From: Aliarcobacter faecis
GTDB taxonomy: Bacteria > Campylobacterota > Campylobacteria > Campylobacterales > Arcobacteraceae
NCBI RefSeq assembly: GCF_013201705.1
Contig: NZ_CP053837.1
Span: 2,046,001 to 2,110,000, forward strand
Reading direction: 5' to 3'
Length of the DNA stretch: 64,000 bases
The notes beneath the pieces were generated by a model that saw only the letters and a program-made list of their open reading frames with translations, was not told where the DNA came from and made no database searches. Positions 1 through 9,488 of this stretch are shown in pieces (position 1 is the first letter of the stretch; each line of letters opens with the position of its first letter). A program made the translations under genes and the position numbers.

Positions 1-1073
1 ATATTGATATAAATGTAACTGATTCAAAAGGTGAAACTGCTTTTTTCTATGCTTTAAGAAGTGAAGATAAAGATTTAATTTTAGAGTTTTTTAGAAACTT
101 TAAAATAGATGTAAATCAAGATAATACCGATGGTATTAGCCCATTTTTATATCTAATTTTAGGTGGAATAAAAAATAAAGAGCTAATAAAACCATTTATT
201 GATAAAGGTGCAAATCCAAACTTAAAGAATTTTCATAGAAAAAATATTGTAGAAATTTTAATTGATATTATTTTACATATTGAAAATGGTCAAAAATTAG
301 ATGATATTTATAGAAAACTCATCCAATTAAATGGTCACTATAGAACTATTTTAGAGATAATTATTAAATACTATAGTATTGATGTAAATGCCCTAAATTA
401 TAAAAATGAACCACTATTTTTTAGTTCTATTTTAAATTTTAACTTTAAACTATTTGCTATTTTAAAAACAAGAACAATAAATTTAAATAAAAAAGATAAA
501 GCAGGAAATAATATTATTTTTAGATTAGTTGAACAAAATAACAAAGATTTAATCAAAGATAAAAAACTATATTTAAATACAATAAGAACTTTAGTAAATG
601 CAGGAATTAATATAGATGAAAAGAATTCTGATGGTTTTACAATCTTACATATTGCTATCACTCAAAAATGTGAGGATACTATAAAATTAATCTTTAATCT
701 TCAAGCCGATTTTTTTGCGAAAGATAAAAATGGAAGAAATATTATGCACTTAATTATCCTAAATAATGCTTCAAAATATTTTAATTTTATTCATAATATA
801 AATAAAGGAATAGTTGAAGTTGCTGATTATTATGGTGTAAAACCTATAAACTATGCTGCTTTTATGGGTAAATATGAGCTTGTTCTTGCTATGATAAATG
901 AGAAAATTTCAATAGAAAATAAAGAGAAAAAACATCCAAATATTCTTAAGTTTTTAGAAAAATATCATCTAAATCTTATCTCTTTATCACAAAAAGCAAA
1001 AAATGAAATTGACAAGAAAAAGATAGAAGAGCTTGTCTTAAATATGAAAAAAGAGTTTAAAATTGCACAATAA
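1..1073 (+). CDS. Ankyrin-repeat protein, 5' end outside window
   Basis: The frame is open from base 3 to the TAA at 1071-1073, so this is the C-terminal ~356 residues of a longer protein. The translation shows repeated ankyrin-like helical pairs with phrases such as DGFTILHIAI, DKNGRNIMHLI and GVKPINYAAFMGKYELV, spaced by roughly 33 residues. The last ~50 residues are charged and probably a helical tail. Ankyrin repeats are protein-protein interaction modules, and the partner cannot be deduced. An internal ATG at 744 is in frame but has no special ribosome site, so I treat it as an internal Met. The gene overlaps the glnD start by 11 bp, which suggests co-transcription. No signal peptide can be judged because the N-terminus is missing. 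Confidence 0.85.
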   Translation, partial: IDINVTDSKGETAFFYALRSEDKDLILEFFRNFKIDVNQDNTDGISPFLYLILGGIKNKELIKPFIDKGANPNLKNFHRKNIVEILIDIILHIENGQKLDDIYRKLIQLNGHYRTILEIIIKYYSIDVNALNYKNEPLFFSSILNFNFKLFAILKTRTINLNKKDKAGNNIIFRLVEQNNKDLIKDKKLYLNTIRTLVNAGINIDEKNSDGFTILHIAITQKCEDTIKLIFNLQADFFAKDKNGRNIMHLIILNNASKYFNFIHNINKGIVEVADYYGVKPINYAAFMGKYELVLAMINEKISIENKEKKHPNILKFLEKYHLNLISLSQKAKNEIDKKKIEELVLNMKKEFKIAQ

Positions 1074-3519
1074 TATAATAAACGAATTTGCAGTTGCAAA
1101 AAATTTCAAACAAAAATATAAAGATTATTTAAACTTCTCAAACAAAAAAATAACAAAAGATTTTTGTTTGAATCACACAAAAGAAACTGATTCTTTTTTA
1201 CTTGAACTATATAGTTTTATTTTAAAAAAACACTTTAGTAATTTTCAACCAACTCTAAATCAAATACCAATATCTTTCATAGCTTTAGGCTCTTATGGAA
1301 GAAAGGAGTTATGTCTTTATTCCGATATTGACATTATGATTATCTATCAAGATATTGGTGCTTATAATATTGAAAAAATCATTGAGAATTTTGTATCTTT
1401 TGCTTGGGATTGTGGATTAAGACTTGGTCTTAGAGTTGTAAAAATAGATGAGATAGATAAAATATCACTTGATGACATCACAATTAAAACCTCTTTTTTA
1501 GAATCAAGATTTATATTTGGTTCAGAAATTTTATATTTAAATTATGAAGATGAGTTAGAAAAAATTCGAACTGTAAATAAAGAACTATTTTTACAAGCTA
1601 AACTTCTTGAACGAAAAAATAGACTTATTAAATATCCACTTTCAATGCAAGTAAATCTAAAAGATGGTTATGGGGCAATAAGAGAAGCAAATATGCTTTG
1701 GTGGATAGCAAATGTAATATATGGAGTTAAAAATACAAAAGATTTAATAGGTAAGAAATTTACGAATATTGAATACAAAAGGTATAAAAACTCTTTAAAT
1801 TTTATATTTTTAGTACGAAATACTCTACATTTAATAAGTAAAAGAAAACTAGATATTATTACTTATGATATTTTACCCGAACTTAGTAGTAAACTAAACT
1901 TCTCAAATGAGTTTTTATTTATGAAAGCTCTTTTTCAAGACTTACATATTATTCATAATTTCAGTGCAAATATTATAAAAAAACTTTTTAGTGGAACTTT
2001 TTTTAAACCAAAAGATTTACTAGAATTCAAAGAGTATAGAGTTAAAAAAGATGTTTATATTTATGAAAATGTAGTTTATTGTTCACAAAATAGAAAAATC
2101 ATAACATTAAAAGAGCTTTTAAAAGAGCTACTTAATTTTCCAAAAAATATAGATAATTTTGATAGAAGTTATATCTATTTTGCAAGTAAAACAAAAATAG
2201 AACCTCTTGATAAAAAACTAATTTATAACCTACTTTGTAACCAAAATCTTTATATCTTCCTAAAACTTCTATACAATGCAGATCTTATAAATTTTGTAAT
2301 TCCTAGCTTCAAGCAAATCTCTAACCTTGCACAATTTGATGGCTTTCATATTCATCCTGTTGATATTCATACTTTAAATACTCTAAAGTTCTCTTATAAT
2401 ATAGAGGATAAAGTTATACAAAACTTGTTTAATAAATTTACAAATGAACAAAAAATAATGCTTAGACTTTTATGTCTATTTCACGATATAGGGAAAGGAA
2501 GAAAAACAGACCACCATATTTTGGGAGAGACAATTTTTAAACGATTTCTAAAATCTTTAGATTTTAACGATGAGTTTATAAAAACTGCTTCAAATATAAT
2601 AAAATATCATAATCAGATGTCAAAAACTGCTTCAAATGAAGATATATATTCACAAAAAACGGTTTTAAACTTTATTGGACTTTTTAGAAATATAAAAGAG
2701 ATACAACTCCTATATGTTTTGAGCTATTGCGATATAAGTGCAGTTGATAAAAAATATTTTAATTCATCTATTTCAAAACTTTTACTACAACTTTATAATC
2801 AATCTTATCTAGCATTTTCAAATAAAGATTTAATAAAAGAGAGTTCAAGAAGAGCTACAAGATTAAACAAGATAAAAACTCTAGAAAAGTATCAAAATCT
2901 TCCAAACTCTTTAAAAAGAAATATTCCTCAAATAGCTTCAAATCAGATATTTTTACGACTAAAAAGTGAGGATATTTTAGATATCGCAATAAAATCAAAA
3001 GATGTTGAAACTTACAGTTTTGATATTATAAATGATGATTTTTTAAAGCTTAGAATTATCAGAAAGATTCCTCTAAATCTTGGATATTTATTAGGAAAAT
3101 TGCAATATTTAAATATGTGTAGTATGAATATTTTTAAACTATATGATGAAAAAAAGACATTTGAAATAACATTTTCAAAACCAGCTTTAGAAGAGGAGCT
3201 TTATTTAATAGAAGAGATTATAAACTCATCTTTTGATATGTCAAAGCAAATAAGCCTAAAAAAACCAATAATTCACAAAAATGATATAAAAATAGATTTT
3301 AACCATAGTGAGAATTTAGCTTCAATGAAGATACATACAAAAGACCAAAAAGGTCTTTTTGCCTATATTGCGAAGATTTTTGATGAGTACAATATAGATA
3401 TTGAGAGTGCAAAACTTCTTACAACTAAAGGTTATACAAAAGATTTACTATTATTGGAAAAAAATGATAATTTTTCTAATAATATCTCTAAAATTTTAGA
3501 GATACTTACGGATTCTTAG
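1063..3519 (+). CDS. glnD: GlnD-type PII uridylyltransferase / HD-ACT protein
   Basis: An 818-residue protein with the GlnD layout. A nucleotidyltransferase core sits at residues 76-90 (GSYGRKELCLYSDID, the G-S-x-G-R plus D-x-D metal site). A GlnD helical linker follows, then an HD phosphohydrolase domain around residue 472 (FHDIGKG followed by TDHH). A C-terminal ACT segment begins near residue 752 (SMKIHTKDQKGLFAYIAKIF). The family uridylylates and deuridylylates PII in response to glutamine. E. coli GlnD is about 890 residues, so this one is slightly short and seems to have one clear ACT repeat plus a degenerate one. The start is TTG at 1063, inside the end of the ankyrin gene, with AAGAG about 7 bases upstream. 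The 3' end overlaps the convergent aas-like gene by 14 bp, leaving no room for a separate terminator. Confidence 0.9.
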   Translation: MHNNIINEFAVAKNFKQKYKDYLNFSNKKITKDFCLNHTKETDSFLLELYSFILKKHFSNFQPTLNQIPISFIALGSYGRKELCLYSDIDIMIIYQDIGAYNIEKIIENFVSFAWDCGLRLGLRVVKIDEIDKISLDDITIKTSFLESRFIFGSEILYLNYEDELEKIRTVNKELFLQAKLLERKNRLIKYPLSMQVNLKDGYGAIREANMLWWIANVIYGVKNTKDLIGKKFTNIEYKRYKNSLNFIFLVRNTLHLISKRKLDIITYDILPELSSKLNFSNEFLFMKALFQDLHIIHNFSANIIKKLFSGTFFKPKDLLEFKEYRVKKDVYIYENVVYCSQNRKIITLKELLKELLNFPKNIDNFDRSYIYFASKTKIEPLDKKLIYNLLCNQNLYIFLKLLYNADLINFVIPSFKQISNLAQFDGFHIHPVDIHTLNTLKFSYNIEDKVIQNLFNKFTNEQKIMLRLLCLFHDIGKGRKTDHHILGETIFKRFLKSLDFNDEFIKTASNIIKYHNQMSKTASNEDIYSQKTVLNFIGLFRNIKEIQLLYVLSYCDISAVDKKYFNSSISKLLLQLYNQSYLAFSNKDLIKESSRRATRLNKIKTLEKYQNLPNSLKRNIPQIASNQIFLRLKSEDILDIAIKSKDVETYSFDIINDDFLKLRIIRKIPLNLGYLLGKLQYLNMCSMNIFKLYDEKKTFEITFSKPALEEELYLIEEIINSSFDMSKQISLKKPIIHKNDIKIDFNHSENLASMKIHTKDQKGLFAYIAKIFDEYNIDIESAKLLTTKGYTKDLLLLEKNDNFSNNISKILEILTDS

Positions 3520-6500
3520 AATCTAGAATAAGCTCTTTAGCTTTTACATAATCTTTTTTCCCACTACCAAGTTTTGGTACCTCATCAACAATTTGTATAA
3601 TCTCGGGAATCATTAGTTTATTATCAAACTCTTTAATCATTTTGCGTTTTAATATATCTTTTTGCTCTAAAGTTATATTTGATATTAATAAAACTACTTT
3701 TTCTCCCTTTTTCTCATCACTAGTAGCTAAAGACATAAAATCAATACTATTATCATCTATTAATTTAGAAATTTTCTCTTCAATAGCTCCAAGACTTACC
3801 ATCTCTCCACCAATTTTTGCAAATCTTGAATATCTATCAACAATAGTTAAAAAACCATCAGAGTCTAGTTTTCCTTTATCTCCTGTTATATAATAGATTC
3901 TTCCTTTTATCTTTTTTAGAACACTTTTAGTTTTCTCTTCATCATTTAAATAACCTTTCATAACTTGAATACCAGAGATTAAAACCATTCCTTCTTCACC
4001 TGTTTTAAGCTCCTTAAAACTTGATGGATCTACTATTTTTATTGAAGTTCCTGGAATTGCCATACCAACTGTTCCTATTTTCTGCCCTATTTGAACTTCA
4101 AAATCTTCTGAAATTTTATCTGGAAGATTGCAAGAAGCAACAGGAGAGGTTTCTGTTGTTCCATAACCTTCTAAAATATCTTTTCCAAATCGCTTTTTAA
4201 ACTCAAATCTTACATCATCTCTTAGTTTCTCAGCACCTGCAACAATTAATCTTAAACTATCAAACATAAGTGGGTGAATTTTTGTATTTTTTGTATATAG
4301 CCTAAAAAAGGTAGAAGTACCACACATAATAGAGGCTTTTTCACGACTTACCATTTTAGCAACTGCTAAACCATCTGTTGGATCTGCAACAGCTACACAT
4401 TTTATACCTTCAATTAAAGGTAAATATGTAGTTACCACTATTCCAAAAGCGTGAAATAAAGGTAAAGAACCTAAAATCACATCATCATCATTTACATTTA
4501 AAATATTTGCTATTTGTTGAGCATTTCCTAAAATATTATCTCCACTAAGCTCAACACCTTTAGGAACTCCTTCACTTCCAGAAGAGAACAAAATAATAGA
4601 GCTTGCGTTTTTATTAGTTTTTTTCAAATAGAGCATTTTTAAAAATAGTGTTGGCAAAAATTTGATACTTAAATATATCAAAATAGCATCTAGTTTTTTT
4701 ATCTTTTTTTGCTCATCTTCAAGAAAATAAACCTCAACATCTTCAAAAATTTCAGAGATTTTTATACCTTTAGCTTCAAGTTTCTCAATAAACTTTTTAG
4801 AACTTATAATAGTTTTTATTTCTGCTTTTTTTATAGAAGCTTTTAAACTATCTATTGATGCCGTAAAATTTAAATTTACAGCTGTTTTTCCCATTAGTAT
4901 TACCATATAGTTTATAAAAGCTCCTGCCGCACTTGTTGGTAATAATAATCCAATATTATGAGATCTTACTCTTTTTTTAAAAAGATTTTTAAATAATATT
5001 GAAGCTGTTAAGAACCTTGCTCCACTTAAAGTTACTCCTGTATTATCAGAAAAAATAGTCCCATTTGAAAGCTCTTTTAATCTTGCAAAAATAACCTCAT
5101 TTAATGGCTTTAACTCTTTTATATGTTCACTCCAAGCAAGATTTGAAAGAGAAAAAACCTCATTTTTAACACTTTGAACATTTGCATCTTCTTTACTTAT
5201 AACTCTTCCAAAACAAACTGTTACAATATTTGTCTTTTTTGACCCTTTAAATTTTCTATTTGCTCTACTAAACATAGATTCCCAAAGCCCTCTTATATAA
5301 AATGGAACAACCTTTACATCACTTGAACAGTTTTCTAAAATCTTTTCAAAACCTCTTTTAAACTCACCTAAATGTCCATTTCTTGATATTGCCCCTTCTG
5401 GGAAAAGTACAATAACACTTCCAGCATCTAACTCATCTGATACTATTTTCATACTTGCTCTACTTGAGCCACTTCCAATTGGAATTGCTTTTATAAGTTT
5501 AAAAAGCCAAGTTAAATACCATTTCTCATAAATTTGTTTGAATACCACAAATTTAACCTCTCTTGGAACAGACATCAAAATAATAGCCCAATCTATCCAT
5601 GAAATATGATTTCCTAAAAGTAAAACTCCACCACTTGAAGGGATATTTTTAAACCCATTTATCTGTAATTTATATCTAAGTCCTACAACAAACTTTAAAA
5701 ATAGTAAAACTAAAGATTGAGGAAGCTTTACTACTGTATAAAATGTTCCAATAACTATTATAAATATAATTAAATATAGAGTTTTTAATGGATCTAAATC
5801 ATAAAAAGAGACAAAAGTTGTAAGAGCCAACATTAAAAACATAGCAAGTGAATGAAACCAATTATTTCCAGCTAAAACTGTACCTAAAGTTTTTTTCTTT
5901 GAATTAAACTGGATTAAAGAGTTTAAAGGAACTACAAATAAACCACCAAAAACTCCAAAAAATAAAAAATTTAAACCTAACATAAAAGGGGATTCAACAA
6001 TTGTTGAAATATAAAGTGTTATTGCCATTCCAAGAGCAGCTAAAGGAATAGTTCCTAATTCAATATAGTGCCTTGAAATTTTTGCATACAAAACAGAACC
6101 TACTGCAATTCCAATTCCAGAAGCTGCAATTACTCCATTTATTATAAAAGTGTTATCAATATTTAAATACATCTTTGCATAAGATGGAAAAACTGCCATT
6201 GTTGCTTGTGAGACTCCCCAAAATACAGATAAACCTATTACACTCAAAAATATTACATCATGAGATTTCAAAGTTTTTAAATTTTCTATTAAAAGTTTTC
6301 CTTTAAAAAACTCTTTTTTATTTAATCTCAAACTAGAATCAGAGTTAAAATTATTTACGATTCTTCTTAAAAATATAAAAGAGATAATCATCTCTAAAAT
6401 AGCAACAATTAAAATATAGTATGTAATAGGTTTTATTGCTTTCATAAGCTCTTCTTTTGTAGTTAAAAGATGAAGATTATCTGTTACATACATACTTTCA

Positions 6501-6988
6501 AAGAAATATGAAGTAATTCCTATTGCAAATAAAATAGCAATTATTGATACAGATTGAAGAGCAGCATTTCCCCTTGAAAGATATTTTTTCCCATAAATAT
6601 CCATAATAATTCCAAACTTTGCAGGACTATAAATAGCACTTTGGATAGCTAATAAAAATAGAGCAAACATTGCAAAATAGAAATTATTTGTACTATATGC
6701 AAAAATAACCAAAACTGAAAGGAAAAAAGATGAAACTGCTCCATAGATTAAAATATCTTTTTTATTATACTTATCACTTAAATAACCACTAAAAGTAAAC
6801 AATAATAAAAATGGAATTATAATTAAAGCATTTATAATTGATATCCAAATAACTTGTGTCGAACCATCAAATATTTTAAAAGCTATATTTTGTAATAAAA
6901 CCTTATGAGAAACATCAACAAAAGCATTACAAAATACTACAAAAAGAAATGCTATTTTAACTACAAGAATATCTGTTATTTTTTGCAT
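3506..6988 (-). CDS. aas: LplT-PlsC-acyl-ACP synthetase fusion (lysophospholipid repair)
   Basis: An 1160-residue three-part protein. Residues 1-420 form an MFS/LplT-like permease of about 12 membrane segments. Residues ~430-640 form a PlsC acyltransferase with the HX4D motif NHISWID near 461 and FPEGAISRNG further on. Residues ~650-1160 form an AMP-dependent acyl-ACP synthetase with SSGSEGVPKGVELS near 800, GYGTTETSP and a C-terminal YITGDKG/DR segment. In E. coli, LplT flips lysophospholipid inward and Aas re-acylates it; here both are in one chain. The expected role is recycling of 2-acyl lysophospholipid at the inner membrane. The ATG at 6988 is preceded by AAAGGG about 9 bases upstream and AAGG directly before it. 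It is transcribed divergently from the DctA-type gene and converges on glnD. Confidence 0.9.
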   Translation of the reverse strand: MQKITDILVVKIAFLFVVFCNAFVDVSHKVLLQNIAFKIFDGSTQVIWISIINALIIIPFLLLFTFSGYLSDKYNKKDILIYGAVSSFFLSVLVIFAYSTNNFYFAMFALFLLAIQSAIYSPAKFGIIMDIYGKKYLSRGNAALQSVSIIAILFAIGITSYFFESMYVTDNLHLLTTKEELMKAIKPITYYILIVAILEMIISFIFLRRIVNNFNSDSSLRLNKKEFFKGKLLIENLKTLKSHDVIFLSVIGLSVFWGVSQATMAVFPSYAKMYLNIDNTFIINGVIAASGIGIAVGSVLYAKISRHYIELGTIPLAALGMAITLYISTIVESPFMLGLNFLFFGVFGGLFVVPLNSLIQFNSKKKTLGTVLAGNNWFHSLAMFLMLALTTFVSFYDLDPLKTLYLIIFIIVIGTFYTVVKLPQSLVLLFLKFVVGLRYKLQINGFKNIPSSGGVLLLGNHISWIDWAIILMSVPREVKFVVFKQIYEKWYLTWLFKLIKAIPIGSGSSRASMKIVSDELDAGSVIVLFPEGAISRNGHLGEFKRGFEKILENCSSDVKVVPFYIRGLWESMFSRANRKFKGSKKTNIVTVCFGRVISKEDANVQSVKNEVFSLSNLAWSEHIKELKPLNEVIFARLKELSNGTIFSDNTGVTLSGARFLTASILFKNLFKKRVRSHNIGLLLPTSAAGAFINYMVILMGKTAVNLNFTASIDSLKASIKKAEIKTIISSKKFIEKLEAKGIKISEIFEDVEVYFLEDEQKKIKKLDAILIYLSIKFLPTLFLKMLYLKKTNKNASSIILFSSGSEGVPKGVELSGDNILGNAQQIANILNVNDDDVILGSLPLFHAFGIVVTTYLPLIEGIKCVAVADPTDGLAVAKMVSREKASIMCGTSTFFRLYTKNTKIHPLMFDSLRLIVAGAEKLRDDVRFEFKKRFGKDILEGYGTTETSPVASCNLPDKISEDFEVQIGQKIGTVGMAIPGTSIKIVDPSSFKELKTGEEGMVLISGIQVMKGYLNDEEKTKSVLKKIKGRIYYITGDKGKLDSDGFLTIVDRYSRFAKIGGEMVSLGAIEEKISKLIDDNSIDFMSLATSDEKKGEKVVLLISNITLEQKDILKRKMIKEFDNKLMIPEIIQIVDEVPKLGSGKKDYVKAKELILDSKNP

Positions 6989-7061
6989 CCTTGCAAACCC
7001 TTTCTTAAATATAATATTTTAGATTATACTTAATGGTAAATAAAACTTAACCTTTTTTTGA

Positions 7062-7067
7062 TATAAT
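7062..7067 (+). promoter_or_regulatory. -10 box for the DctA-type symporter gene
   Basis: A TATAAT hexamer follows a T7 run, 33 bp before the TTG start. There is no consensus -35 box, which is typical of Campylobacterota housekeeping promoters with T-rich upstream tracts. Confidence 0.55.
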
Positions 7068-7099
7068 CAACTTTATTATATTTAAAAAGGACGCAAACT

Positions 7100-8416
7100 T
7101 TGGAAGAATCAATTAAAACAAAATCTTGGGTGGACTATACACTAAAAAGTCTAGCCTTTTGGGTTATTTGTGGAATAATCGCAGGAGTTATTGTTGGATA
7201 TATTAATCCAACTTTAGGAGTTGAAGCTAAACCAGGTATTGACTGGTTTATAAAAGTACTAAAGTGGCTAGTTGGACCAATTATTTTCCTTACAATTATA
7301 TATGGAATTGTAAGTTTAGAAAATTTAAAAGAGTTAGGAACTTTAGGCTTTAAAGCTTTTATTTACTTTGAAATTGTAAGTACTTTTGCCTTAGCAATTG
7401 GTGTATTATTTGGAAACTGGTTTAAACCAGGAGATGGTATGAATCTTGATGTATCAGCATTAGATTCAAAAAGTGTAGAAAAATATACAAGTGTAGATCC
7501 AGATAAAGTTGGAGATATTTGGGAAATACTTAAAAATGCAATTCCAACAGATCCGATAACTCCATTTTTAAATGGTCAAACTCTTCAAGTTTTAGTTATG
7601 GCATTGACTTTAGCTATTTTAATATCTCTTTTTGGTGGAAAATATAAACCAAAGATTTTAAAACCAGTTGAAATTGCTCAAAACTTCTTTTTTAAAATAT
7701 TAGTTTTTATTATGTGGTTCTCTCCAATTGCAAGTTTTAGTGCTATGGCATTTCTAATTGGTAAATTTGGAATTGGTTCACTTGTACAAATGGCTAGTTT
7801 ATTGGGTGTTATGCTTATCTCTGTTCTTGCCTTTATATTTATTATTTTAGGAATAATTACTGCTATGTTTAAGATAAATATCTTTAAGTTTATGAGATAT
7901 ATTCAAAAAGAAGTTCTTATAGTATTCGCTACCTCTTCTAGTGAATCAGCTCTTGCTCCTCTTATGAAAAGACTTGAAGCTGCTGGTGTAAATAAATCAG
8001 TTACTGGATTAATTTTACCAACAGGATACTCATTTAATCTTGATTGTACAAATATTTATCTTGCTTTATCAATTATCTTTTTATCACAAGCATTTAATAT
8101 ACCTTTAACTCTAGAACAACAACTATTTATAATTGTAATTCTAATGGTTACTTCAAAAGGAGCTGTGGGAGTTACAGGTTCTGGATTTATTGTTCTTGCT
8201 GGAACTTTAGGTGCTATGGGTGGCGCAATACCAATGGTTACTGTTGCTGTTTTACTTGGAGTTGATAAATTTATGAGTGAACTTAGAGCAGTTGGAAATC
8301 TTTGTGGAAATGCTGTTGCTGCAGTTGTTGTTGGAGTTTGGGACAAAAAAGTTGATATAGAAAAATTTAAATATGCTTTAGATAACCCAAATAAAATAGA
8401 AAGTAGTATAGGTTAA
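7100..8416 (+). CDS. dctA: DctA-type dicarboxylate:cation symporter
   Basis: A 438-residue DAACS-family carrier. The best markers are the serine-rich reentrant loop SSSESALAPLMKR, the segment PTGYSFNLDCTNIYL and the hairpin TSKGAVGVTGSGFIVLAGTL, followed by FMSELRAVGNLCGNAVA. This pattern is closer to DctA C4-dicarboxylate carriers than to glutamate carriers, although DctA usually reads DGTN where this has DCTN. Eight or more membrane segments are visible. The predicted role is proton- or sodium-coupled uptake of succinate, fumarate, malate or possibly aspartate, an expected carbon source for this group. The start is TTG at 7100 with AAAAAGGA 8 bases upstream. An 11 bp hairpin terminator follows the stop. 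Substrate is inferred, not shown. Confidence 0.85.
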   Translation: MEESIKTKSWVDYTLKSLAFWVICGIIAGVIVGYINPTLGVEAKPGIDWFIKVLKWLVGPIIFLTIIYGIVSLENLKELGTLGFKAFIYFEIVSTFALAIGVLFGNWFKPGDGMNLDVSALDSKSVEKYTSVDPDKVGDIWEILKNAIPTDPITPFLNGQTLQVLVMALTLAILISLFGGKYKPKILKPVEIAQNFFFKILVFIMWFSPIASFSAMAFLIGKFGIGSLVQMASLLGVMLISVLAFIFIILGIITAMFKINIFKFMRYIQKEVLIVFATSSSESALAPLMKRLEAAGVNKSVTGLILPTGYSFNLDCTNIYLALSIIFLSQAFNIPLTLEQQLFIIVILMVTSKGAVGVTGSGFIVLAGTLGAMGGAIPMVTVAVLLGVDKFMSELRAVGNLCGNAVAAVVVGVWDKKVDIEKFKYALDNPNKIESSIG

Positions 8417-8428
8417 ATTAATATTTAT

Positions 8429-8459
8429 AAAACTTGAGAAAACTATTATCTCAAGTTTT
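8429..8459. terminator. Bidirectional hairpin between dctA and ankyrin gene
   Basis: A perfect 11 bp stem (8429-8439 with 8449-8459) and 9-base loop, followed by ATTTTAT on the plus strand and an A/T-rich run on the minus strand. It lies between two convergent stops, so it can serve both genes. Confidence 0.8.
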
Positions 8460-8462
8460 ATT

Positions 8463-8933
8463 TTATCTTTTTATTAAATCTTTTGCACAATTTCCCATAA
8501 AATCTTCAAGATTAATATCAGCACCATTTAAAAGTAAAAAATCCATGCACTTCTTTTTCTTATATAAAATTGAATATATTAAAGCAGAACTTCCAATCTC
8601 ATCAAGAGTATTTATATCTAAACCACATTTTAAAAGTATTTCTAAAGCTTTAGTATCATCTAAACAAACAGAGAAATTAAGAGCATTTAAATGGAAATTT
8701 ACCTGTGAACTAACACTTAAATCAAATAGAGTTTTTATATACTCATATTTTTTATTTAGTATTGCAAAATATAGTATATTTCTACCTTTACAATCTCTAA
8801 AATTTATATCTAAAATATTTAAACTAAAGAGTCTAAGTAGAGTTATCCATTCATCTTTTTTGATTAAACCTTCAAATATATCTTCTGGATTTTTGATATT
8901 TACTCTGTTATTTAAAAGAATATTGTTGCACAA
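8463..8933 (-). CDS. Small ankyrin-repeat protein
   Basis: A 156-residue protein with about four ankyrin units: DCKGRNILYFAILNKKYEYI, LNALNFSVCLDDTKALEILL, DEIGSSALIYSILYKKKKCM and DFMGNCAKDLIKR. No signal peptide or membrane segment is visible, so it is probably cytoplasmic. Small ankyrin proteins in Campylobacterota are often linked to oxidative-stress or iron genes, but none is adjacent here. The start is TTG at 8933 with a strong AAGGAG site 8 bases upstream. A Fur/PerR-like palindrome lies about 18 bp upstream of the start. It resembles the protein at the window start in repeat style, without obvious recent duplication. Confidence 0.8.
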   Translation of the reverse strand: MCNNILLNNRVNIKNPEDIFEGLIKKDEWITLLRLFSLNILDINFRDCKGRNILYFAILNKKYEYIKTLFDLSVSSQVNFHLNALNFSVCLDDTKALEILLKCGLDINTLDEIGSSALIYSILYKKKKCMDFLLLNGADINLEDFMGNCAKDLIKR

Positions 8934-8952
8934 AGTATCTCCTTTTCTTAAA

Positions 8953-8969
8953 TGATAATTAGTATCATA
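8953..8969. promoter_or_regulatory. Possible Fur/PerR-type operator
   Basis: The 17-base imperfect palindrome ATGATAATTAGTATCAT has two 8-base arms around a central T with one mismatch pair. It resembles the GATAAT-based Fur box. It lies between the divergent ankyrin and DUF350 genes, closer to the ankyrin start. Candidate only. Confidence 0.4.
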
Positions 8970-9072
8970 ATATATATAACATTAAAATTAATTTAAATTT
9001 ATATACTCTTTATCTTTATTTTATATATTCTAATAAGCTTTTTGATAAAATAAAACAAAAAAGGATTTTAAA

Positions 9073-9477
9073 ATGGAAATTAGTTTATTTTTAAACTTTC
9101 TAGGATTTTTCTTTACAGCAATTTTACTTGTATTAGTATTTCTTTACTTATATGCAATAGTTACTCCATATGATGATTATCAACTTATATTTGAAGAGAA
9201 TAATATTGCAGCAGGTTTAGGTTTTGGAGGGGCAATAATAGGAGTTTCTATTCCTCTTTATAGTGCATTGGAGCACTCTGTTTCATATTTAGATTTTACT
9301 ATTTGGGGAGCTATTGCTATTATTATTCAGTTAATTTTTGCATTTATTGTTACAAGAATTAGTGGGAAATACTCTTTTAATAAGAAAATCTCTGAAGGAA
9401 TAGTTCCAGTTGGGATTTTAATGGCATTTTTATCAATCTCAATAGGGCTTTTAAATGCTGGTTCGATGAGTTATTAA
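9073..9477 (+). CDS. DUF350 (YjfL/UPF0719) inner-membrane protein
   Basis: A 134-residue protein with four hydrophobic segments, near residues 5-30, 45-68, 73-95 and 110-130. The glycine-rich stretch AAGLGFGGAIIGVSIPLYSA is typical of DUF350 proteins, which usually contain one or two such units of about 65 residues; two are visible here. The function of the family is not established. The ATG at 9073 follows AAAAAAGGA about 7 bases upstream, and a TAAAAT-like -10 box lies at 9046-9051. It converges on the YnfA-like gene with only 11 bp between the stops. Confidence 0.8.
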   Translation: MEISLFLNFLGFFFTAILLVLVFLYLYAIVTPYDDYQLIFEENNIAAGLGFGGAIIGVSIPLYSALEHSVSYLDFTIWGAIAIIIQLIFAFIVTRISGKYSFNKKISEGIVPVGILMAFLSISIGLLNAGSMSY

Positions 9478-9484
9478 ACTCATC
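9465..9484. terminator. Short hairpin at DUF350 / ynfA convergence
   Basis: The stem GATGAGTT pairs with AACTCATC around a 4-base loop and spans the DUF350 stop codon. The following U-run is weak, so it is a modest terminator candidate for both genes. Confidence 0.5.
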
Positions 9485-9488
9485 AAAC

